From NCBI GenBank assembly GCA_900540595.1, contig UQGL01000008.1:1-64000 (forward strand): DNA of 64,000 nucleotides, read 5' to 3'. This document shows positions 1 through 8,220 of this stretch, one piece after another (position 1 is the stretch's first letter; the number at the start of each line of letters is the position of its first letter). Source of the stretch: an uncultured Oscillospiraceae bacterium. Its GTDB lineage: Bacteria; Bacillota; Clostridia; Oscillospirales; Ruminococcaceae. The notes beneath the pieces were generated by a model, which was given only the letters and a program-made list of their open reading frames with translations, did not search any database and was not told where the DNA came from. The translations under genes and the position numbers were made by a program.

Positions 1-53
1 CAGCTGCCGCACCTCGCTCGCCGTATCGGCACTTAGAATTATGCGGTATTGCC
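1..53 (-). repeat. Left-edge copy of a MITE-like dispersed repeat (partial)
   Basis: The reverse complement of these bases matches the left end of the full repeat at 45967 over 53 positions with one visible difference. It starts with the same terminal sequence GGCAATACCGCATAATTC. The rest of this copy lies outside the window. It ends 29 bp before the stop codon of the kinase gene. Confidence 0.8.
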
Positions 54-82
54 TTATGTTTCGTCTATACGGCCGGGCGGTA

Positions 83-1405
83 CTAACACCCGCAGAGCAT
101 GACTTTGGCTGAGAAGGTGCCATTCTGATAGGTAAAGGTACTGGTCCCGCCGTTTTTCTCTGCAATATGGGTGACGGACTGGATACCGATCCCGTTTTCC
201 CTCCGCTTGGAGGAGCGGAAAACGCCGTTCTTTTCGTTGACCTCGCCGTCAAACGCATTTTCAACCTCGATCAGAAGGATCCGGTCGGCGTGAACACAAG
301 AGGTTATTTCGATCTGCCGCCTGCCCGGTGCGGTGCGAAGGCTTGCCTCCAGCGCATTTTCCAGCAGGTTGGACAGCACCATGCACATATCGATCTCATC
401 GATCGGCAGTGTTTCCGGCAGGTCGAGTTTGGCGCGGAAGGGGATATCATCGCGCTTTGCCATGGCGCAGTAATAGCCGACAACACTGTCCGCCGCACGG
501 TTTTCACAGAAGCACATATCAAGATTCGGGATGCGGGAGACGGTTTTTGCAAGGTAGCCTTTCAGCTCCTCCAGATCACCTGCCTCGGCCAGCGCGGAAA
601 TCTGCTGTAACTGGTGGCGCATATCGTGCCGTGCTTGCCGCGCTTCCTCAATGGCGGTCCTGAGGCTCTCATACCGCTGCTGCTGCATCGAAAGGAACTG
701 GTTTTCCTGCTGCAGCTTTGCATTGCGGTTGAGGCTGGTTGCCATCAGCAGGAAAACTGCATTGAAGCAGAACATAAAGACCAGAAGTGCGCTGCTCAGC
801 ACAATATAGCCCTGCAGTACGCGGCCTGTCTGGAGCGTTGACTGATAGCGCGGGATCATGAAAAGGTTCAAAAGGATGAACGCCAGCGGCAGGACCCAGA
901 ACACATACCATGTCTGCGCAAAATTGTCGTCCTCGACCATCGCACGCACCGCATGTGTCGCGGGGTAATACGCGGCCAGCACGATGACCCAGCAAACGGC
1001 GTTATAGAACGCGCAGGCCCCAAGGCAGAGCCACGGTTCGTCCGGCGGCAGCTGTAGGTTCCGGATGATTGCGGCGCTGACGGCGCGGGACAAGCTGTTC
1101 ACGCACGCGAACACCGCGCAGACGGACAGCGCAATCGTGCCGGATTTCCAGAGGGAGATGCTAAGCGTTCGGGTATACAGGCAGATCGCAGCCAGCGCGA
1201 CCCCCGCAAGGGCAAAGACCGTGGAAGCATGAAGCCGATAGCAGGCGAGTCCGCTGCCGATGCACAGGCACGCCATCAGCGGAAAAAGCCAGACGGCCAG
1301 CCTTCCGGGCGACTGCTTCAGATAGGTTTTTACAGGGAAATATCCAAGCAGAAGGCCGGGGAGTACGACGAGCAGCTCCAAAATCGGACGCAGAATATCC
1401 TTCAT
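83..1405 (-). CDS. GHKL-type sensor histidine kinase (AgrC/VirS-like)
   Basis: A 440-aa membrane sensor kinase. Several hydrophobic segments fill residues 1-225, followed by a short coiled stretch and a histidine box RHDMRH (His260 is the likely phospho-acceptor). A GHKL ATPase domain follows, with N-box NLLENALEAS (346-355) and G-box ENGIGIQS (403-410). It should sense an extracellular or membrane signal and phosphorylate the LytTR regulator just upstream. The start is the ATG at 1405, which overlaps the regulator's TGA as ATGA; a longer open frame runs into the regulator gene and was discarded. The sensor has no recognisable input domain beyond membrane helices, so the ligand (peptide or other) cannot be named. 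Confidence 0.9.
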   Translation of the reverse strand: MKDILRPILELLVVLPGLLLGYFPVKTYLKQSPGRLAVWLFPLMACLCIGSGLACYRLHASTVFALAGVALAAICLYTRTLSISLWKSGTIALSVCAVFACVNSLSRAVSAAIIRNLQLPPDEPWLCLGACAFYNAVCWVIVLAAYYPATHAVRAMVEDDNFAQTWYVFWVLPLAFILLNLFMIPRYQSTLQTGRVLQGYIVLSSALLVFMFCFNAVFLLMATSLNRNAKLQQENQFLSMQQQRYESLRTAIEEARQARHDMRHQLQQISALAEAGDLEELKGYLAKTVSRIPNLDMCFCENRAADSVVGYYCAMAKRDDIPFRAKLDLPETLPIDEIDMCMVLSNLLENALEASLRTAPGRRQIEITSCVHADRILLIEVENAFDGEVNEKNGVFRSSKRRENGIGIQSVTHIAEKNGGTSTFTYQNGTFSAKVMLCGC

Positions 1406-2124
1406 CTCATACGCTCCCTTTGCAGCAGAAATTCCATAAACGCCTGCCGGGCAGGCTTTAAAAGTTCCTGACTGACATAGACGCTGCTGCCATCCGCCAT
1501 GCAGAAAGCGCCGTCCCGAAAATCCGCGGCATGCTCTAAATTGACGATCATGCCTCTGCCGCATACGAAAAAGCGGGGGTCTTTTTTTAGCGGCTCGGTG
1601 AACACCTTAAAGCTTTGGCGTGTGACCAGCGTTTTCAGGGCGGTCGTGCGGATGTTGATCAGATGTGCAAAATGCTCGGCAGAAATAATGTCCCGGTAGC
1701 AAAGACGGACATCACTGCCGCTGACCTTCACCGTCAGGACCGGCTCGGGGCGGGGGAGTCTTGCAAGCATCTCGGCAAGCAGGGCGGAAAGCTCCTCCTC
1801 CGAAAAGGGCTTCACGAGATAGTGGAGCGCACGGACCTGAAAGCCCTCCAGCGCGTGGTCGGTTGAGGTCGTGGTAAAAACCAGAAGGCAGTCTGCGTCC
1901 GTTTTGCGCAGTTCCTTTGCAGCGTCCATGCCGCTCATCCCGTGCATGTAAATATCCAGAAACGCGGCGGTAAAGCGCTGCTCTTTTTCTGCGGCGAGAA
2001 AGCTCTCGCCGCTTTCAAATTCCAATAGCTCCGCCTCGGCGCCGCACAGGCGCAGCTGCCGCGCAAGGCGCGTTTTCAGCTGCGCGCGCTCGGTCTCAAG
2101 ATCATCCACAATTGCTATTCTCAT
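1402..2124 (-). CDS. LytTR-family response regulator
   Basis: A 240-aa regulator. An N-terminal receiver domain has acidic pocket residues Asp7/Asp8, phospho-acceptor Asp57 (in AFLDIYMHG) and the conserved Lys in YLVKPF. A C-terminal LytTR DNA-binding domain covers roughly residues 135-235. It forms a two-gene operon with the downstream kinase (ATGA overlap). LytTR proteins bind pairs of about 9-bp direct repeats. Such a pair (TTTCGTGCC twice, 20 bp apart) lies in the divergent intergenic region and would place this regulator in control of the rightward pseudo-receiver/lipoprotein operon, possibly also of itself. Confidence 0.92.
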   Translation of the reverse strand: MRIAIVDDLETERAQLKTRLARQLRLCGAEAELLEFESGESFLAAEKEQRFTAAFLDIYMHGMSGMDAAKELRKTDADCLLVFTTTSTDHALEGFQVRALHYLVKPFSEEELSALLAEMLARLPRPEPVLTVKVSGSDVRLCYRDIISAEHFAHLINIRTTALKTLVTRQSFKVFTEPLKKDPRFFVCGRGMIVNLEHAADFRDGAFCMADGSSVYVSQELLKPARQAFMEFLLQRERMR

Positions 2125-2159
2125 GCCGGACTGGCTCCTTCCGGAAAGTTTCTATTTAG

Positions 2160-2267
2160 ATTATAGCACAACTTTCCGACTCCGGCACGGCTGAAAAACC
2201 CGATTTCGTGCCGGAATTGGGGCTTTCGTGCCAAAAGGCTTGAAAAGCCTGCACCGTTCCGTATACT
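2160..2267. promoter_or_regulatory. Divergent promoter region with LytTR-type direct repeats
   Basis: Rightward promoter: TTGAAA at 2240-2245, a 16-bp spacer, and TATACT at 2262-2267. Two copies of TTTCGTGCC (2204-2212 and 2224-2232) lie just upstream of this -35, the position expected for an activator. The leftward regulator gene has a TATAAT -10 at 2160-2165 with a poor -35. The repeat spacing suits LytTR dimers; binding itself is inferred. Confidence 0.6.
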
Positions 2268-2319
2268 GAAAGCAGAAACAGTCAACGACGGCAGGAAAAA
2301 GGGAGGAGGGAAGAACGCT

Positions 2320-2739
2320 ATGTACCACATTGCCGTGCTGACAAAGAGCGAAACGCAGGAGATTTTTTACACAGAGCAGCTTTCGCGGTTCTGCTCCGAG
2401 CGCGGTCTGTTTCCGAAGGTGGACTGCTACCGCGGGCAGGAGGTGTTCTTTGAGGTCTCACGCAAAAATGCACCGACCAACGCCGTGATTGCCCTTCCGG
2501 GCGTGGATGGGCTGAATGCAGTGGAGCACCTGCGGGCGCTTTTCCCGGAAACGCGCATCATCTGGTGCAGCGAGCTGGATTTTTCCCTGCATGCGTTCCG
2601 GCTGCGCGTGGACTACTTTCTGCTGGAGCCGATAACGGAAGAATCGTTCCAACAAGGGCTTTGTGCATGGGCAGAGAAAAAACAACCGTCTGCTTCGTCC
2701 CGAGCAGATCACAACCAACATGGCAAGGAGAATCACTGA
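2320..2739 (+). CDS. Stand-alone pseudo-receiver (phosphorylation-dead response-regulator-like protein)
   Basis: A 139-aa protein with the length and pattern of a LytTR-regulator receiver domain but no output domain. The usual acidic pair after the first beta strand is replaced (VLTKSE). The phospho-acceptor position is lost (VIALPGVDG, where LDxxMPGxDG is normal), and the conserved Lys is Glu (LLEPI). The GVDG loop, IIW strand and switch region remain recognisable. It probably acts by protein-protein contact rather than phosphotransfer. Its stop overlaps the start of the next gene (TGATG), so the two are translationally coupled. It is transcribed from the divergent promoter shared with the LytTR system. 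The C-terminal tail (about 25 residues) is polar and probably disordered. Confidence 0.7.
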   Translation: MYHIAVLTKSETQEIFYTEQLSRFCSERGLFPKVDCYRGQEVFFEVSRKNAPTNAVIALPGVDGLNAVEHLRALFPETRIIWCSELDFSLHAFRLRVDYFLLEPITEESFQQGLCAWAEKKQPSASSRADHNQHGKENH

Positions 2740-4856
2740 TGAAAAAGAGAAACCCGATTTATACTGTAGGCAGTTTCCTGCTGGCGGGGGCACTGACCCT
2801 GTCAATGGCAGCATGCAGCGCAGCACAGGCACCGGCGGAGGATACGCAGGCATCTTCCGCTGCAGCAACACCGGCTGAGGCAGCCGCACCTGCCGAGGAA
2901 ACGACCCCTTCCGCGCCGGTATCCAGCGCGCTCCCCGTGAAGGCTTTGCAGCCCAAGCAGGTCGAGGAAAACCCCTACATGGCAAAGAGTGATGCGAATA
3001 TCCATCACGATGGCTATAACACCGATTCAACCGACGAGATCCTGCCGCTCGGCATCTATCCGGAAATCCACGTTTCCTATGAGACGACAAACGCAAATGC
3101 GTCTCCCGCCATTTACTTTGACAGCTACGGCCATGCAGTTGTTCCGCTGCTCGGCGGCATCGCCATCCGCGATCTGAATGCGGAAGAAACAAAGACGCTC
3201 GGTTATTTTTCCCCGAAGCAGCATGACGGCGGCAGCTACCTGATCCAAAGCTCCTATACCTTTCTGGACGCTGAAAACCGCATCGTCTGCCCGACCAGCA
3301 ACAACCATGTACTGATGCTCCGCGCAACAGACGAGGAGGGCAATGTCCTTCCTGAGTTTGAAAAGGTGCTTGACATCGACATCAAGGCGGCGGCAGAGGC
3401 CGCGCTCGGCAAGGAGCTGACGCAGAATCTTCTTTCCGTGGTCTTTGATTACGACGGGAACCTCTGGTTCGCCACCGGCGGCTTCCGCATCTATCCCGAG
3501 CGCCAGCAGCAGGGCGTTCTCGGCTACATCGCCCACTCGGCGATCGAAGCGATCCTCAACGGTGAGCAGACCGACCTGTCGAAGGCAGTTTTCGTCTACG
3601 AGCTGACGCCCGGCGAGGGCGCGGAAAACGGCATCGCCGCCTCCAAGGACGGCGCGGTCATTCTGACCAATATGAATTGCTATCTGCTGCGCGCCAACAA
3701 TGGTGTCGAGGCTGTCTGGTGTACGCCGTATGAGAGCGTCGGCGCGAAGGTCAGCGGTGAAGGCGACAAGACCACCGGCGGCGGTCTTGCGTGGGGCGGC
3801 GGCTGCTCGCCGACGCTGACGCCGAACCTTGTGATGTTCACCGACAATGCAGACCCCGTGAATCTTCTTGCGCTCGACATGAAAACCGGTGAGGTCGTGG
3901 CAAAAACGCCGGTGCTCGATGATCTGCCCGATGGCTATCAGGTGGCAATCGAGAACTCTGCAATCGTCTACGATGACGGCGCGGGCACGGTCAGCACGAT
4001 CGTCTGCAACTGGTTCGGCGCAGGCAACGCAGGTCTTGCCGACCCCAACAACGATTCTTCGATCCAGAGCTACGCCAACATTTATGACCAGAACTGGCTG
4101 ATGAAGGGCAACGCCATGATCGCCCCCGGCGTCGAGCGCGTGGACACCGTGAAAACCGACAACGGCTACGAGATGAAGAGTATCTGGACCCGAAATGATC
4201 TGAGCGACACCGCGATCATGAAGCTCTCCACCGCAACGGGCTATATCTACGGCTATGTGCAGGATCTGACCACGGGTATGTGGCAGTACATCATTCTCGA
4301 CTTTGAAACCGGCGAGACTGTCTTTACGATGGATGTATCCAACAAGTACGGCTACAATAATATGGCCATTGGCATGTACACCGGCAATAGCGGAAATGCA
4401 CTCTACTGCCCGACCGGCTATCTGGAGCTGCTCCGCCTGCAGGACCGCTTTGTCTACCTGCCCGAGCTTCCGTACCGCGAGGTCGATCTCGATCAGGCGG
4501 CAAGAAATGTGCTTGTGCAGGAACAGTTTGCACAGGACGGCGGCGAAGGTACGGTTGCAAGCTGGCGCAATACCGCAACCATCCGCAATGTGCATCCCAA
4601 CACCACGGTGGCCTTCCGCATGAACAACCTGTCCGGCAGCGCCTCCGATTTGACGCTCTACGCCTATGGTGCAGACGGCAAGCTGGCAAAGGTTGCCTCC
4701 GAGCTGTGGTCGATCACGGACGAAACCGGCGCGGCTGTGACGGAACTGACGGACGGCGTACTCTATGAACTGCGCGTAACCGTCGCCGATGGCGGCGATT
4801 TCGACCTGAGCGAGACAGAAAAAGAAATCAAGCTCTCCATTGTGCTTGGAAAATAA
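2739..4856 (+). CDS. Large secreted lipoprotein, probable beta-propeller
   Basis: A 705-aa protein with a lipoprotein signal peptide (basic MKKR start, hydrophobic segment, lipobox ending at Cys26) followed by an Ala/Pro/Glu/Thr-rich linker to about residue 65. The body has recurring beta-rich segments of the type DGNLWFATGG and DGAVILTN, typical of propeller or quinoprotein-like folds. It should be anchored on the outer face of the membrane. The start overlaps the pseudo-receiver stop, so both form one operon placed opposite a two-component system. This suggests an extracellular sensor, ligand binder or target of that system. No catalytic motif or named family is recognised. A strong terminator follows. 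Confidence 0.75.
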   Translation: MKKRNPIYTVGSFLLAGALTLSMAACSAAQAPAEDTQASSAAATPAEAAAPAEETTPSAPVSSALPVKALQPKQVEENPYMAKSDANIHHDGYNTDSTDEILPLGIYPEIHVSYETTNANASPAIYFDSYGHAVVPLLGGIAIRDLNAEETKTLGYFSPKQHDGGSYLIQSSYTFLDAENRIVCPTSNNHVLMLRATDEEGNVLPEFEKVLDIDIKAAAEAALGKELTQNLLSVVFDYDGNLWFATGGFRIYPERQQQGVLGYIAHSAIEAILNGEQTDLSKAVFVYELTPGEGAENGIAASKDGAVILTNMNCYLLRANNGVEAVWCTPYESVGAKVSGEGDKTTGGGLAWGGGCSPTLTPNLVMFTDNADPVNLLALDMKTGEVVAKTPVLDDLPDGYQVAIENSAIVYDDGAGTVSTIVCNWFGAGNAGLADPNNDSSIQSYANIYDQNWLMKGNAMIAPGVERVDTVKTDNGYEMKSIWTRNDLSDTAIMKLSTATGYIYGYVQDLTTGMWQYIILDFETGETVFTMDVSNKYGYNNMAIGMYTGNSGNALYCPTGYLELLRLQDRFVYLPELPYREVDLDQAARNVLVQEQFAQDGGEGTVASWRNTATIRNVHPNTTVAFRMNNLSGSASDLTLYAYGADGKLAKVASELWSITDETGAAVTELTDGVLYELRVTVADGGDFDLSETEKEIKLSIVLGK

Positions 4857-4867
4857 CTCCGCTTTGA

Positions 4868-4895
4868 ATCCGGCGTTCAAAACGCCGGATTTTTT
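4868..4895 (+). terminator. Rho-independent terminator of the pseudo-receiver/lipoprotein operon
   Basis: A perfect 10-bp stem ATCCGGCGTT / AACGCCGGAT with a 3-nt loop, followed by a run of T, starting 12 bp after the lipoprotein stop. Confidence 0.9.
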
Positions 4896-4896
4896 G

Positions 4897-5262
4897 TGAT
4901 AGCAGCCGCTATGGTCAGAGATTCACAGATTCTTCAAAAGAAGTTTCAAGTTCGTTCAAACCCCTTTTAAACTCTGCACACAAGTCCCCGCTATAATAAG
5001 CCTTGTAATCAAGAAACACAACCGGGAAGCATCCCGTGATTACCCACTGCGCCTTAGACCATGCCAGAGCAGTCGCTCGGTCAAGGCCAGACAACAAACA
5101 AGGCTAAAACGCCATTATATATAAAAATGCTGTATCCTCCGGGTTGGGAGGGTACAGCATTTCTTTTTGCCGCAATTTATCGTATAATAGGGCTATATTA
5201 CAGATGTGGCCAAACAGGGCCAAACACACAGACATCTGACAGGGAAAGGGAGGAAAAACGGA
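4897..5262. other. Gene-poor spacer with an orphan terminator and a weak promoter
   Basis: No convincing gene. A hairpin at 5125-5162 (AAATGCTGTA, a near-perfect CCTCC/GGAGG continuation, then CTTTTT) is a rightward terminator with no clear gene before it. After it comes a TATAAT at 5183-5188 with a poor -35 (TTTCTT, 17-bp spacer). Two tandem GGCCAAACA copies lie near 5208-5226, ahead of the next gene, and could be an operator. Confidence 0.5.
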
Positions 5263-5739
5263 ATGTTCAGAGAAATCCGCAAAAAGAAGAACGAAATCAA
5301 CATTGCTATGGCAAAGCTGTTGTTAGAGTCCAGTCGGCGGGGCGTACTTGCCGTGAACGGCGATGACGGCTACCCGTATGCCATACCCATCAACTATGTT
5401 TATGATGGCGAGGCGCAGAGGATTTGTTTCCACGGCGCAAAGATAGGGCACAAAGTCGATGCCTTGTGTGCCTGCGATAAGGTATGCTTCACCGTGTTCG
5501 GGAATGAGACCGTCAGAACGGAAAGCTGGGCTCCGTTCATGCAGAGCGTTGTCGTGTTCGGTAGATGCCATCTGATGGAAGCGGGTCCCGAAGCAACACG
5601 GAGGCTCAAACAGCTTGCAATGAAATACTATCCCAGCGAACAGCTTGTCGATGAGGAAATTACGCAGTCGGGTAAGGCCGTGCAAGTCTTTGAAATCGAA
5701 ATCGAGCATATGAGCGGGAAAGAAGTACAAGAGCGCTGA
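5263..5739 (+). CDS. Pyridoxamine 5'-phosphate oxidase-like (NimA-type) flavin-binding protein
   Basis: A 158-aa protein of the split-barrel flavin-binding superfamily. Family features include the N-terminal helix REIRKKKNEI, then LAVNGDDGYPYAIPINYVY, HGAKIGHKVDAL, and a strand VCFTVFG. Members of this branch are FMN/F420-like cofactor proteins, often linked to reduction of nitro-compounds; the substrate cannot be read from sequence. The start at 5263 is preceded by GGGAGG at good spacing. An upstream in-frame GTG/ATG extension lacks a ribosome site and was discarded. It is probably a single-gene transcript, followed directly by a gene fragment. Confidence 0.85.
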   Translation: MFREIRKKKNEINIAMAKLLLESSRRGVLAVNGDDGYPYAIPINYVYDGEAQRICFHGAKIGHKVDALCACDKVCFTVFGNETVRTESWAPFMQSVVVFGRCHLMEAGPEATRRLKQLAMKYYPSEQLVDEEITQSGKAVQVFEIEIEHMSGKEVQER

Positions 5740-6019
5740 TGCTGAGGTCAGGGAGCTTCTGTATCTGACCGCAGAGGTGCAGAATGCCGCACTGCCCGAT
5801 GCAATCATCGAAAAGCACAAGGTACAGGCGGAATATGACTGGATGGTCTGCAATTTTACCGTGCAGGGTGAGGTGCCGGAGCTGCATCACGAGAATTCCT
5901 ATGCTTCTCGGCTGTATTCCTATATGGGGCAGAAGAAGCAGGTCGAGTGGCTGATTGACCGCTTGCAGAAGAATCCGGCAACTCGTTCAGCTACCATATC
6001 GTTATCGGAACAATGCTGA
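5714..6019 (+). pseudogene. Gene fragment without a start (unknown family)
   Basis: An open frame overlapping the end of the flavin protein in another register gives about 100 residues of normal-looking protein (for example EYDWMVCNFTVQGEVPELH and MGQKKQVEWLIDRLQKNP), but has no ATG with a ribosome site. The N-terminal part appears lost by deletion. I do not recognise the family; the style resembles accessory proteins of Clostridia mobile elements. It is followed by a terminator. Confidence 0.45.
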
Positions 6020-6056
6020 AACCACCGGTATCACACGATACCGGCGGTTATTTTTG
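6020..6056 (+). terminator. Rho-independent terminator
   Basis: A 13-bp stem (AACCACCGGTATC against GATACCGGCGGTT, one mismatch) with a 4-nt ACAC loop, then ATTTTT. Confidence 0.85.
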
Positions 6057-6214
6057 GGTGCCGTACAGGCCTGCCAGGGGAGCATGTATTCTGCAAATTA
6101 ATGGGTTAAGCCCAAATATCAGAACCGAGTTAAGAAGCTCCTTATACACTTCTGGAGCCACAACTATCCATCCGGTACAAAACTAACGCTGAATCCTGCA
6201 TTCCGGACATGAAA

Positions 6215-7147
6215 TTAAGCCAGCATCTCAAACAGACCTATCATGATGGGCATTGTAACGATGGAGAGCAATGTACTGAGTACATACAGGGCACTCGAAT
6301 GCGCTGCATCCCGGTTGTACAGCTGCGCCATGGATGTAACTGTCGCGCAGGCTGGGGTGATGGCGGACAGAAACACCGTCATGAGAATCGCCTTGCCGTC
6401 CGCAATCCAAGTAGATGCGTGGATGACACTGAGAAGAAGCAATACCACCATCGGTACGGCCAGCAGACGAAGTGCAACGGGAAGATAGTTGCGCGGTGTA
6501 CAGAAGACTTTCTTTAGCGGCACTTCCGCAATCGCCATACCGGCCAGCAGCATACCCATAGGCCCTATCATAGCACCTACGCTGCTGAGTGTACTCACGA
6601 TAGGTGTAGGCAGCGAGATGTGCAGAAGGTACAAGAGCGCACCGGCGACAATCGCAATCAGATTGACATTGGTCAGAAGCTTCTTCCATTCGAGTTTTGC
6701 GCCCTCTTGCAGGCAGGCGCTTGCGTGCGTCCAGAGAAGAATCAGCTGTACGATGACGAAAGCACAGGAATATATGACATATTTCTCGCCGAGTAAAGCC
6801 TGAACCAAAGGGATGACAAGTGCGGCAGCATTGCTGTATATGATGTTGACCTGCTCCACGACATCCAGTTTCAGCGGCTTTTTGAAGATGGCGTTGAGGA
6901 TCAGAAAAACGATATGCATCCCGACCGCTATGCCCATCGAGTACAAGAGTCCTGCGCGAATCTGCGGCGTATCGTCGATTTGGAACGCATTGAGAACAAC
7001 GCAAGGCATGACAAGATATACGAAGACTACGGACAGAACCCTGCTGTCGGAGGATTTCAGAAGTCCCGCTTTAACGACTACATAGCCCATCAAGAGGACA
7101 ATAAACAGCTGGGCTATCTGCTGCATTAGTAATAGACTGATTTCCAC
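6215..7147 (-). CDS. AEC-family (auxin efflux carrier-like) membrane transporter
   Basis: A 310-aa integral membrane protein with about ten hydrophobic segments in two halves, matching the AEC/bile-acid-fold permeases. Diagnostic stretches are YLVMPCVVLNAF (residues 45-56) and IIYSNAAALVIPLVQALLG in the first half, then GPMGMLLAGMAIA and the late SAITPACATVTSMAQ region in the second. Bacterial members export or import small organic anions such as malate, malonate or amino-acid derivatives; no substrate can be assigned here. The start is GTG with an AAAGGAAG ribosome site. A promoter with an internal inverted repeat lies immediately upstream. Confidence 0.88.
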   Translation of the reverse strand: MEISLLLMQQIAQLFIVLLMGYVVVKAGLLKSSDSRVLSVVFVYLVMPCVVLNAFQIDDTPQIRAGLLYSMGIAVGMHIVFLILNAIFKKPLKLDVVEQVNIIYSNAAALVIPLVQALLGEKYVIYSCAFVIVQLILLWTHASACLQEGAKLEWKKLLTNVNLIAIVAGALLYLLHISLPTPIVSTLSSVGAMIGPMGMLLAGMAIAEVPLKKVFCTPRNYLPVALRLLAVPMVVLLLLSVIHASTWIADGKAILMTVFLSAITPACATVTSMAQLYNRDAAHSSALYVLSTLLSIVTMPIMIGLFEMLA

Positions 7148-7173
7148 GATAATTACTTCCTTTTATTCAAACT

Positions 7174-7202
7174 AGCGTACTCTTTTCTGGCAAAAGAGTC
7201 AA
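7174..7202 (-). promoter_or_regulatory. Promoter and operator of the AEC permease
   Basis: On the minus strand TTGACT (7197-7202), a 17-bp spacer, then TACGCT (7174-7179). The spacer is filled by a perfect inverted repeat ACTCTTTT-N5-AAAAGAGT (7179-7199), the classic position for a repressor operator. No regulator gene is adjacent. The remaining 7203-7471 stretch holds several TTGCA/TGCAA motifs and no gene. Confidence 0.75.
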
Positions 7203-7471
7203 TATGCAACATGACGGAAGTTTTTAGAAAATCACGGGAATCAACTGCTGGCGTCCAGTTCTGAGGGGCACATTATACTGCCCACGGAAAAGCAAAAAAA
7301 TGCAGCTTGTACGGTTACAATAGGAAACAATGATACATTATTATAAAACGCATTTACACCTATTTGCAAAACTAAAAGCTGCATCTTGCATTAAATCCTG
7401 CAAATTTGCGTCAAAAAATGCAAGTGCATTAACCATGCAAGACGCCAAAATCTCCACAACGCCTTCCCTAT

Positions 7472-7499
7472 ATTTCGCTAAACATTGATTTAGCGAAAT
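7472..7499. other. attL: dif-like 11-6-11 recombination site
   Basis: A perfect 28-bp site: arm ATTTCGCTAAA (7472-7482), 6-bp centre CATTGA, and the exact reverse complement of the arm (7489-7499). The 11-6-11 layout equals that of Xer/dif sites, although the arm sequence differs from known Firmicute dif sites. Confidence 0.75.
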
Positions 7500-7896
7500 G
7501 CTCCCGACATCCAACACCATACCACACGCCCCCTATTTTGTCAAGGCCCTTTTTGTCCCGTGCATCACCACGCGAACGGCGCGCCGCTCCTATGGGCTCC
7601 GCCCAGTCGCGGCGGCAACCACAGAAACCCCACAACCGCCCGAAGTCATCAGGCAGCGGAAAGCCCACCCGCGCCGAAAGCGCAGCGGCCCCGCGGGCCA
7701 CCAGCGTGAACGCTGACGGCCCGCCCGAATGACGGCCACGCCGCGCGCTGCGCGCAGCGTTGTGACCTGTAGGGCAACAAGGCCAGCGGGAGCCCACCCC
7801 CCGCCCGCCCGTGGGCGGGGGCGCACCTCGAGGGGACGCCCGCAGGCAGCACGGACGCAGCAGCCAACGAAAACGCCGACCATCACCAAAATGTTG

Positions 7897-7925
7897 TTGA
7901 CAACAACTGCAAAGTGTGGTATAGT
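7897..7925 (+). promoter_or_regulatory. Near-consensus promoter of the element's short RNA
   Basis: TTGACA (7897-7902), a 17-bp spacer, and TATAGT (7920-7925). It is the best sigma-A match in the element and points rightward. Confidence 0.85.
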
Positions 7926-7931
7926 GTAGAA

Positions 7932-8008
7932 GCACCGACAGGGGAGGCTTCCAAAGAGCCTAACCTAAAGAGGGCCAGCCCGAAAGGGCCGGCCCTCTTT
8001 CTTTTTTT
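7932..8008 (+). ncRNA. Short structured RNA of the element (about 77 nt)
   Basis: Transcription from the promoter above would begin near 7932 and end at a very strong terminator (AAAGAGGGCC at 7967-7976 pairing with GGCCCTCTTT at 7991-8000, inner CCC-GAAA-GGG loop, then T tract). A small AGGCT/AGCCT hairpin precedes it. No open frame with a ribosome site fits. Its 3' arm contains CCTCTTTC, complementary to the ribosome site GAAAGAGG of the first rep-operon gene, so a copy-control role is conceivable. It could alternatively be an attenuated leader of the region to its right. Confidence 0.6.
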
Positions 8009-8220
8009 GTCCATCACAGCCGAAAGCGCCCAGCCGCTTGCAAGCTCTCCGGCCATCCCGATTTACTCCGTGCCGCCGAAGTCGGCCCTGACGCTTCCCC
8101 GTCCGCTTCGCTGTCGGAAGCTGTCGGCGGGAAAATGTACCCACCCCCTAACCCCCGCCCTTTTATCGGCGCGCGCCGCTCCGGGTCGGGGCCCCTACCC
8201 CAACCACTCCACGGCGCTCA

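Noticed and set aside
4915..5097. 60-codon minus-strand frame
   Set aside because: No ribosome site and no recognisable family; could be a gene tail, but evidence is too thin.
7472..7499. The chromosomal dif site itself
   Set aside because: The arms are fully symmetric and do not resemble the known Firmicute dif arms; a second, related site marks the other end of the element.
7468..7935. Minus-strand open frame inside the left part of the element
   Set aside because: Arg/Gly/Pro-rich translation, crosses attL, and no ribosome site; typical of GC-rich non-coding DNA. Rightward frames across 7914-8950 were dropped for the same reason.
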